DNA of 16,120 bases from Candidatus Fibrimonadales bacterium (GTDB lineage Bacteria; Fibrobacterota; Fibrobacteria; Fibrobacterales; Fibrobacteraceae): NCBI GenBank assembly GCA_009777135.1, contig WRMM01000011.1:1-16120 (forward strand). Reading direction: 5' to 3'. Positions 1 to 5,508 of this stretch are shown in pieces. The position numbers and the translations under genes are program-made. The first letter of the stretch is position 1; each line of letters begins with the position of its first letter. Below the pieces are notes generated by a model, which worked only from the letters and a program-made list of their open reading frames with translations, did not search any database and had not been told where the DNA came from.

Positions 1-155
1 CTTTTATTATTATTTTTCTTTTTTTTAATCAAAAAAAAAACAAACCCACACAAACAACAACCCCCCCCCCCCCCCCCCCCCCAAATTGCGCTAAACAAAG
101 TTATTGCAGAGCAGGTTTCACAGAATTTAATTTCACATTCCTATAGGAGGTATCT
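1..155. other. Low-complexity leader region before the first lipoprotein gene
   Basis: No gene is visible here. Bases 1-60 are runs of T then A with AC-rich spacers, followed by an uninterrupted C tract. From about 83 the composition becomes ordinary and leads into a strong Shine-Dalgarno AGGAGG at 145-150, five bases before the ATG at 156. A weak promoter could be TTGCAG (104-109) with TTTAAT (126-131), 16 bp apart, but the -35 match is poor and I do not call it separately. Confidence 0.6.
61..82. repeat. Homopolymeric C tract, 22 nt
   Basis: Twenty-two consecutive C residues lie 73 bp upstream of the lipoprotein start at 156. Long homopolymers upstream of surface-protein genes are a known site of slipped-strand phase variation in other bacteria, but the tract could also be a sequencing or assembly artefact, particularly next to other homopolymer-like runs at a sequence edge. 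Its length should be treated as uncertain. Confidence 0.85.
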
Positions 156-250
156 ATGAAAACAAAGCGTTTTCTTTTGGTGGCAGGCATTTTTGTTGCT
201 CTGGTAATTTCCTGCTCATCATCAAGCAACAACGATGATGATCCAAGCAG
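145..250 (+). repeat. Duplicated secretion leader, copy 1
   Basis: The ribosome-binding site, signal peptide and first linker codons are nearly identical to 1134-1240. Both copies read AGGAGGTAT, then ATG, MKTKRFLL, a hydrophobic core, VISCSSSSN and DDDPSSSS. Differences are scattered single bases plus one extra base between the Shine-Dalgarno and the ATG in the second copy. The similarity fades once the exported domains begin, so only the leader is shared. Confidence 0.85.
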
Positions 251-1109
251 CAGTTCTAGCGAAGGAACACCCAGCAGCAGCTCTAGCGACGAAACACCCA
301 GCAGTAGTTCCAGCGAAGGCACACCGAGCAGCAGTTCCGTTGCACCGAGTTCGTCTTCGGCATTGAGCAGTTCAAGCGTTGAACCCAGCAGCAGTTCGGC
401 AACGCAGAGCAGCAGCTCCGCTGCCGATGGCCCATGCGCAGGTTTTGTTGAAGGAACAATAAGAATAAATCATTACGGAAAAGACAAGCCCCAATTCTGC
501 GATGAGCGAGATGGCAAGAAATATGTATATGCAACGATAGGTACTCAAATTTGGATGGCGGAGAATTTGAATTACGATGCTCTTGGCAGCAAATGCGGCA
601 ATACCCTTTCTGGCTCTGGCTCTGGCTCCCTAGTTGACGACAACACCTCAACTTGCGATACTTACGGCAGGCTTTACAATTGGAATACGGCAATGAACAA
701 TTTCGCAAGCTCTAACGCCGTTCCCAGTGGCGTTCAGGGCGTTTGCCCTTCCGGCTGGCATCTGCCCAGCGATGATGAGTGGGCTGTTTTGGAGACCGCA
801 GTTGGCGGTTCTTCGTTGGCAGGCAGGCATTTGAAGGCTACTAGTGGTTGGATAGCTTATGGCGAGATACAGAATTTGGACACTTACGGCTTTGCGGCCC
901 TTTCGGGCGGCCTCGGTCTCTTCGGTTTTAACAGCGTTGGCTACAGCGGCTACTGGTGGAGTGCTACGGAAGACAATGCCGGCAGTGCCTGGTACCGGAA
1001 CATGGACTACGAATACGAGGATGTGGACAGGAGCTTCAACGATAAGAGCATCAGCCTGTTTAGCGTTCGCTGCTTAAAGGATGAACCAGAGGCTGGAAAT
1101 GAAATTTGA
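156..1109 (+). CDS. FISUMP-domain lipoprotein with Ser-rich linker
   Basis: A 317-residue exported lipoprotein. Residues 1-19 form a signal peptide (MKTKRF, then a hydrophobic core) ending in the lipobox LVISC, so Cys20 should be lipidated. Residues 21 to about 92 are a linker of SSSS blocks separated by Pro, Glu, Asp and Ala. From about 112 to 312 the pattern is that of the Fibrobacter succinogenes major paralogous (FISUMP) domain: IGTQIWMAENLNY, YGRLYNWNTAMN, CPSGWHLPSDDEW, YWWSATE and a final SVRCLKD. The domain's function is not established; family members are surface or secreted. The start is supported by AGGAGG at 145-150. The gene is followed 36 bp later by a second lipoprotein with the same leader, so the two probably form a short operon. 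Confidence 0.9.
   Translation: MKTKRFLLVAGIFVALVISCSSSSNNDDDPSSSSSEGTPSSSSSDETPSSSSSEGTPSSSSVAPSSSSALSSSSVEPSSSSATQSSSSAADGPCAGFVEGTIRINHYGKDKPQFCDERDGKKYVYATIGTQIWMAENLNYDALGSKCGNTLSGSGSGSLVDDNTSTCDTYGRLYNWNTAMNNFASSNAVPSGVQGVCPSGWHLPSDDEWAVLETAVGGSSLAGRHLKATSGWIAYGEIQNLDTYGFAALSGGLGLFGFNSVGYSGYWWSATEDNAGSAWYRNMDYEYEDVDRSFNDKSISLFSVRCLKDEPEAGNEI
243..323 (+). repeat. Three tandem 27-bp units in the Ser-rich linker
   Basis: Units at 243-269, 270-296 and 297-323 encode the nine-residue pattern PSSSSS(E/D)(G/E)T. The units differ mainly at third codon positions and by alternating AGC/AGT/TCT/TCC serine codons. A degenerate continuation of PSSSS blocks runs to about 425. The repeat is inside the coding frame, so unit gain or loss would change linker length without a frameshift. 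Confidence 0.8.
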
Positions 1110-1133
1110 AACAATAACATTAATCCTTAACTT

Positions 1134-1240
1134 AGGAGGTATATAATGAAAACAAAGCGTTTTCTTTTGGCGGCAGGCATTTTTATTGCTATGGTAATTT
1201 CTTGCTCATCATCAAGCAATGGCGATGATGATCCAAGCAG
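1134..1240 (+). repeat. Duplicated secretion leader, copy 2
   Basis: Second copy of the leader module found at 145-250, in the same orientation. It gives the GLUG-repeat protein the same signal peptide and lipobox as the FISUMP protein upstream. Confidence 0.85.
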
Positions 1241-2600
1241 TAGTTCTGGCGGGGATCTTTCCTCATCCAGCGTTGAACACAGTAGTTCAAGCGAAGCATT
1301 GCAATCAAGCAGCAGCGAGATTGCAGCATCGTCAAGCAGTGTGAATCCCAGCAGTTCAAGCAGCAACGTGCCAGACGGCACGGGCACAGGCACAGAAAAT
1401 GACCCCTTTACCATTGGCAGCGCAACAACGCTCCGCTATGCAGGCAGAGGAAATGACAACCCTGCGGGATACAAGGAATGGACGCTCTCGGCGCACTACA
1501 AACTCACCGCAGACATCACGCTGACTAGCGAGTGGACACCAATTGGCCATTGGAATTCCACTTCAGATTATGCCTATTTCAACGGAACATTTGACGGCAA
1601 CAACAAAACCATCACCGGTATTGCTAACACCAACACCATTGAATTTATACAATATCGGGGTATGTTTGTCTATATTGATACAGACGGCATTGTAAAGAAC
1701 CTTGCGTTAAAAAATGTAAACATCAAAAGCAAGGGTAGTGCTTTAGGCGGCATAGCGGGAGTTAATCATGGCACGATATTAAACAGCTCTGTTACTGGCA
1801 TTGTTGAAGGCAACGCCGACTATGTTGGCGGTGTGGTGGGGCTCAATTATGGCAAATTGTCAAACTGCCATGTTGACGGCAACGTTGAGAATCTTGATAG
1901 CTACCAAGGATCTGTTGGCGGTGTGGCTGGACGGAATGAAGGCACCTTAGAAAATTGCTATGCTACCGGAAGTGTTGAAGGACAATCCCAAGAAGGCGGC
2001 AGCGGCGGTGTGGTGGGGAATAACCTCGGCAAAGTATCAAACAGCTATGCTATCGGTAACGTTAAAGGCGCATATCTGGTAGGTGGCGTTGTAGGGCGTA
2101 ATCAGAGTGGAGTTCAAATCGCTGTGATAGAAAATTGTTATGCTACAGGCAGCGTTGAAGGTGAAAACGTAGTTGGCGGCATATTGGGGCTAAATGGCGG
2201 CGGTACAGTAGAAAATTGCTATGCTACTGGCAGCGTTAAGGGGAATACCAGAGTTGGCGGCGTGGCAGGACAGCATAACGGTACTATAAAAAACTGCGCT
2301 GCGTTGAATCCGTCAATAACCAGAAGCAGTGGAAGCGATGATAATTTCGGTCGTGTTATAGGCTATGGATCTAGCACTCCCATCAACAATCATGCAAAAA
2401 ACGATATGCAGTTTTATAGCGGCGCTTCTTTATCAACCTTCCCAACATCAGATGAAAACGACTTGCACGGCACGGATGTAAGCGCGAGCATTGCCAATAC
2501 AACCGACTTCTGGCAAACAACTATGGGCTGGGATTTGAACGGTATTTGGGAGATGACCGCCGGCAATCTGCCTAAACTGCGAGGTGTAGAGGAGCAATAA
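1146..2600 (+). CDS. GLUG-repeat lipoprotein with Ser-rich linker
   Basis: A 484-residue exported lipoprotein. The signal peptide and lipobox VISC (Cys20) match the upstream gene. A Ser-rich linker runs to about residue 75. A lead-in of the kind seen before such repeats follows (GTFDGNNKTITGI, then a GMF and IVKNLALKNVNI stretch, about residues 140-190). From about residue 201 to 392 there are seven GLUG-type repeats, each of the form GGVxGxNxGxxxNCYATGSVEG; the fifth carries a short insertion. GLUG repeats are predicted to form a beta-helix or beta-roll and occur in surface adhesins and IgA peptidases. No catalytic motif is visible, so adhesion or carbohydrate binding is only a guess. AGGAGG at 1134-1139 supports the start. 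Confidence 0.88.
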   Translation: MKTKRFLLAAGIFIAMVISCSSSSNGDDDPSSSSGGDLSSSSVEHSSSSEALQSSSSEIAASSSSVNPSSSSSNVPDGTGTGTENDPFTIGSATTLRYAGRGNDNPAGYKEWTLSAHYKLTADITLTSEWTPIGHWNSTSDYAYFNGTFDGNNKTITGIANTNTIEFIQYRGMFVYIDTDGIVKNLALKNVNIKSKGSALGGIAGVNHGTILNSSVTGIVEGNADYVGGVVGLNYGKLSNCHVDGNVENLDSYQGSVGGVAGRNEGTLENCYATGSVEGQSQEGGSGGVVGNNLGKVSNSYAIGNVKGAYLVGGVVGRNQSGVQIAVIENCYATGSVEGENVVGGILGLNGGGTVENCYATGSVKGNTRVGGVAGQHNGTIKNCAALNPSITRSSGSDDNFGRVIGYGSSTPINNHAKNDMQFYSGASLSTFPTSDENDLHGTDVSASIANTTDFWQTTMGWDLNGIWEMTAGNLPKLRGVEEQ

Positions 2601-2666
2601 TCTAGCCTAACAAATTGGCATATTTTTTGCATGTAAATTCTGTAACAAACTATAGGAGTTTAATGT

Positions 2667-3239
2667 ATGCTAGCAACATCAGCTGTCACTGGATATAGCA
2701 ATGCCGTTTACCAAGGTAATTCCCCAAAAGTCAATAATTTCAACAATATTCTGCAAGAGCAAATATCAAAAGCAGGCTCGGAAGCTGAGATTCCAGAGAA
2801 TATTGCCCGCTGGTCTGGACTGAAGAATGGAGTTCCCAACCAGTTCGATTGGGCTGAAGTTGAAGCTAGGGGGCACGTTTTTGATAACTTTAGGAACGAT
2901 CCGGAACTTCACGCTTACGTTTTGCAACTTGCGTTAGAAAATGGAATTAAACCAGGCGGTTCTCTTGATAATCCAGATTATATGGGGAGAGGTAGGCAAA
3001 CAGAATTTTCGTATCAAGTGAGCGAGTTATTAGACAAAGGACTGATTTCGCGGCAAGATGTAATTAATGCAGTAAAATTTCCGCCGCAAGTACATATAAA
3101 TGGCGAAGGCTTTAGCATGGCGCCTAATATGAACGGCTTTGGAAAAAGCAATGAAAGCATAGAACTCACTTATGCTATTGACCTTTTTAAATTGCTTTGG
3201 GGTAAGGAAAAAGCAAGCAGCTTGATTTTGACCGATTAA
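2667..3239 (+). CDS. Hypothetical protein, 190 aa
   Basis: I do not recognise this protein. It has no signal peptide or membrane segment and looks cytoplasmic. The first 35 residues are rich in Asn, Ser and Gln (for example NNFNNILQEQ) and are probably disordered. The rest is mixed alpha/beta in composition, with a Gly/Asn-rich stretch near residues 150-160 (INGEGFSMAPNMNGFG). AGGAG at 2654-2658, eight bases before the ATG, decides the start. It is 66 bp downstream of the GLUG lipoprotein and 52 bp upstream of another small unrecognised gene; both have similar low-complexity N-termini. Confidence 0.7.
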   Translation: MLATSAVTGYSNAVYQGNSPKVNNFNNILQEQISKAGSEAEIPENIARWSGLKNGVPNQFDWAEVEARGHVFDNFRNDPELHAYVLQLALENGIKPGGSLDNPDYMGRGRQTEFSYQVSELLDKGLISRQDVINAVKFPPQVHINGEGFSMAPNMNGFGKSNESIELTYAIDLFKLLWGKEKASSLILTD

Positions 3240-3249
3240 ATCATACAAA

Positions 3250-3267
3250 AAAAACGCTAAAGTTTTT
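3250..3267 (+). terminator. Weak hairpin between two small genes
   Basis: AAAAAC (3250-3255) and GTTTTT (3262-3267) are a perfect six-base inverted repeat around a six-base loop, followed by an AT-rich run. The stem is almost all A-T, so any terminator activity would be weak. It could be chance in AT-rich DNA. Confidence 0.25.
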
Positions 3268-3291
3268 CATTTTTATGCCGATAGAAGATAT

Positions 3292-3558
3292 ATGACAATA
3301 GCAAGTATTTCTGGAACAAACTCTCATGCAGGTTCAGCAAATGCAACGCAAAATGAATATGCTGAAAATAAAGGCAATCAGCAAACATCGGCTTTTCCCA
3401 GCGAAGCTGCAAGCGTCTCTATAAGCGAAGAGGGAAAACGGCTTTTTGAATTGAAACTTCATGATATTAGCGATGGGTCTTTGCCTTTCGATTTGGAAGC
3501 AATGAGACAAAGCTTAGTGTATAGCGTGGCACAAAAAACAAAGATTACATCAAAATGA
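3292..3558 (+). CDS. Small hypothetical protein overlapping cobA-hemD
   Basis: An 88-residue protein that I cannot assign. The first 40 residues are Ala/Ser/Asn/Gln-rich. The centre has the pattern ASVSISEEGKRLFELKL, which resembles the short SISxEGxxL motif of assorted small bacterial proteins of unknown function; this is a motif resemblance only. There is no signal peptide or membrane segment. Its TGA overlaps the ATG of cobA-hemD as ATGA at 3555-3558, so the two are likely translationally coupled and on one transcript. The upstream Shine-Dalgarno is weak (AGAAG). Confidence 0.6.
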   Translation: MTIASISGTNSHAGSANATQNEYAENKGNQQTSAFPSEAASVSISEEGKRLFELKLHDISDGSLPFDLEAMRQSLVYSVAQKTKITSK

Positions 3559-5054
3559 AAGTTACTCTGGTCGGAGCCGGTCCTGGCGGTAAAGGATTAT
3601 TAACCCTCAGGGGGCTTGAGATGCTGCAAACCGCCGATGTTGTGTTGCACGACCGCTTTGTCAGCGAGGATATTCTTGACTTAATTTCCGACTTTGCAGA
3701 AAAAATTGATGTGGGAAAATATGCTGGCAATCATCACGTGCCACAGGATGAGATTAACAATCTTCTGCTGGAAAAAGCCAGGCAGGGAAAAAATATAGTC
3801 AGATTAAAAGGCGGAGATCCTTTTGTTTTTGGGCGAGGCGGGGAGGAACTGGAGCTTTTAGCTGAAAACGACATTCCTTTTGAAGTTGTGCCCGGCGTTA
3901 CTTCTGCCATAGCCGCTGCGACATACGCTGGAATTCCCGTAACCCACAGGGGCTGCGCTTCTTCCTTCCATGTAATAACCGCTCATGCAAAAAACAACGA
4001 AGCTTTGGATATTGACTTTGACGCTCTCGTGAAATTAAATGGCACATTGGTATTTTTGATGGGAGTTGCGGTAATCAATGATATTTGCGATAGATGTATT
4101 GCCGCTGGCATGGACAAGGATATACCAGCCGCTATTGTAGAGAACGCTGCTGCAAACTCCCAACGCAAATTTTTGGGAACGCTTGCTGCCTTGCCCGAAA
4201 TAGCCCATGCGAATAATGTTCAGTCACCCGCCGTTATTATCATCGGGAAGGTTTGTGAATTTTCAGAGCGTTACGACTGGTTCAGCAAAAAGCCTTTGCA
4301 CAGCAAACGCATTATTGTTTCAAGGATTATACCCGGATCGTCCAAATTGCCAGACAGCTTGAGAGAACAGGGTTTTGATGTCATTGAATTGCCATGTTTA
4401 AGGATTGCGCCGCTTATCAGCCCGGGTTGCGTATTGGGGATGAGATTAGAGAGCATAAAGGGCTACTCTTGGCTTGTTTTTACAAGCGGCGCTGGTGTGA
4501 ATATATTTTTTGATTATCTTATCGAAAGCGGAATTGACATTAGGGAATTAAGCGGTCTTAAAATAGCGTGCGTTGGGGTTGAAACCGAAAGAGAAGTTAA
4601 AAAGCGTGGGATTGCAGCGGACTATATCCCCACGGAATACCACGGAGCGGCTTTGGCTACGGGGTTGACGGGGCTTGTGAGAAAGGGCGAGAAGGTGTTT
4701 ATTGCAAGGGCAAAAGACGGAGATACTGATTTAACGCACATACTGGCGGAGGCTGGAGTGCTTTTTGACGATGTTCCTGTTTACGAGAAAGTTGGCAACA
4801 TAAAAAATATAAGCGTGGATGCAGTCAATGCGGTAATCAAGAACGATTTTGATATTGCTGCGTTCACAAGTCCGTCTGGGGTAAAAGGCTTCGCCGAAAT
4901 CGCAGCGCATTTGGACTTTGGCAAAATAAAAGCTTTGTGCATTGGAGAAAAAACTGCGGCTGAGGCAAGAGCGTATGGCATGGAAGTTTATGTTTCAAAA
5001 GAGGCAACTGTAAAAAGCATGGTTGATGCTGTGAATTGCTGTCAAATCTCATAA
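3555..5054 (+). CDS. cobA-hemD: Fused uroporphyrinogen-III C-methyltransferase / synthase
   Basis: A 499-residue two-domain enzyme. Residues 1 to about 245 are the SAM-dependent uroporphyrinogen-III methyltransferase (SUMT): GAGPGGKGLLTLRGL (7-21), RLKGGDPFVFGRGGEE (83-98) and VPGVTSAIAA (112-121). It makes precorrin-2 for siroheme or cobalamin. Residues from about 255 to the end match uroporphyrinogen-III synthase (HemD), which closes hydroxymethylbilane; that domain is poorly conserved and recognised by position and length. Such fusions are common in Clostridia and other anaerobes. The gene is complete. Its last 100 bases belong to a 450-bp direct repeat whose second copy lies at 8800-9249. 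Its stop region overlaps the antisense end of a cysN fragment. The siroheme product fits the sulfate-reduction operon nearby. Confidence 0.93.
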   Translation: MKVTLVGAGPGGKGLLTLRGLEMLQTADVVLHDRFVSEDILDLISDFAEKIDVGKYAGNHHVPQDEINNLLLEKARQGKNIVRLKGGDPFVFGRGGEELELLAENDIPFEVVPGVTSAIAAATYAGIPVTHRGCASSFHVITAHAKNNEALDIDFDALVKLNGTLVFLMGVAVINDICDRCIAAGMDKDIPAAIVENAAANSQRKFLGTLAALPEIAHANNVQSPAVIIIGKVCEFSERYDWFSKKPLHSKRIIVSRIIPGSSKLPDSLREQGFDVIELPCLRIAPLISPGCVLGMRLESIKGYSWLVFTSGAGVNIFFDYLIESGIDIRELSGLKIACVGVETEREVKKRGIAADYIPTEYHGAALATGLTGLVRKGEKVFIARAKDGDTDLTHILAEAGVLFDDVPVYEKVGNIKNISVDAVNAVIKNDFDIAAFTSPSGVKGFAEIAAHLDFGKIKALCIGEKTAAEARAYGMEVYVSKEATVKSMVDAVNCCQIS

Positions 5055-5404
5055 TCTTTCTCCCACACTGCGACTCTTCGGTATTTCCCAAAATTTCTTG
5101 GCGGTTCCTCGTCAATTTGAATGCCGTTTTTGTCTAATAATGGAACATCCGCTTTACGTTCTCCAAATCCGGCAAATACGCCTTTTCTGATATTGGCAAA
5201 GCCGAATTTGGCAGAAATATCAAAATCGCTGGGATAGCTAAATTCCGGGCTTTGCAGAGGCAGCTTATCTCCTGGCTGATACACTGCCGGAGGCGGGCTG
5301 TGTCGCAGCACGGTGTGAATATTAGGATGGTAATAGAAGCTATCAAAAAGCCCTATTGCAAGTTCCAAAGAACCATCGCGCAAAAGAACGCCATCCTTGT
5401 GATT
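4955..5404. repeat. 450-bp direct repeat, left copy (hemD end plus cysN end)
   Basis: This segment matches 8800-9249 at a constant offset of 3845 bp without gaps. I counted 14 mismatches by eye, about 97% identity. It contains the last 33 codons (including stop) of cobA-hemD on the + strand and the last 121 codons (including stop) of cysN on the - strand, with their stops overlapping. Clear identity ends abruptly at both edges. Here it is cobA-hemD that is continuous with its body. Confidence 0.93.
5042..5404 (-). pseudogene. Orphan C-terminal fragment of cysN
   Basis: The frame encodes the last 120 residues of CysN (from about NHKDGVLLRDG to EKDYEI), nearly identical to the end of the intact cysN at 8887-10497. 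Visible amino-acid differences are Gly for Ser, Pro for Thr and Gly for Arg. The frame continues a few codons beyond the repeat and meets an in-frame TAG near 5431. There is no GTPase domain, no convincing start codon and no Shine-Dalgarno; the only early start candidate is a TTG at 5383. I read it as the leftover of the duplication that brought in the XrtK module. Confidence 0.85.
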
Positions 5405-5508
5405 CTTGACTTCGACAGCTAAAATTTGCTAATTTTATAACTCGTTGCATTTCAACGTCTTATGATTTTTGCTGCATCTGATTTGGGTGCAGCGTTGTCG
5501 AAGTCAGG
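5405..5508. repeat. Structured junction repeat: closing stem with three hairpin arms
   Basis: Starting directly at the edge of the 450-bp repeat, CTTGACTTCGACAGC (5405-5419) pairs with GTTGTCGAAGTCAGG (5494-5508): 13 Watson-Crick and two G-T pairs over 15 positions. Between them are three hairpins: 5420-5437 (TAAAATT/AATTTTA, loop TGCT), 5443-5457 (CGTTG/CAACG, five-base loop) and 5471-5493 (GCTGCA/TGCAGC, 11-base loop). The first abuts the closing stem and the last ends exactly where it resumes. The segment includes the MSEP-CTERM stop codon and its last 15 codons. A partial second copy is at 8759-8799. It may be a recombination site, a mobile repeat, or a structured 3' end of the MSEP-CTERM mRNA; the fold is by eye only. 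Confidence 0.5.
5443..5457 (-). terminator. Hairpin just after the MSEP-CTERM stop codon
   Basis: CGTTG (5443-5447) and CAACG (5453-5457) form a five-base stem two bases past the stop codon on the - strand. An AT-rich second hairpin (5420-5437) follows. There is no clean U run, so this would be an imperfect intrinsic terminator. It is also one arm of the larger fold at 5405-5508. Confidence 0.25.

Noticed and set aside
101..322. Antisense frame of Leu-rich repeats opposite the Ser-rich linker
   Set aside because: It is the complement of the AGC/AGT serine codons and has no ribosome-binding site; the + strand frame has a signal peptide and a recognised domain.
1746..2320. Regularly spaced repeats that might be a CRISPR array
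   Set aside because: They are in-frame GLUG protein repeats of varying length with diverged DNA, inside an open reading frame.
5042..5383. Fragment of cysN as a functional small gene
   Set aside because: It starts inside a known protein from a TTG without a Shine-Dalgarno and matches the end of the intact cysN in the duplicated segment.
5405..5508. Integron attC site
   Set aside because: The inverted ends do not fit the GTTRRRY/RYYYAAC core sites, and there is no integron integrase.
5420..5508. tRNA-like gene suggested by the three-arm fold
   Set aside because: There is no 7-bp acceptor stem, T-loop, anticodon arm or CCA pattern, and the segment overlaps the end of a coding sequence.
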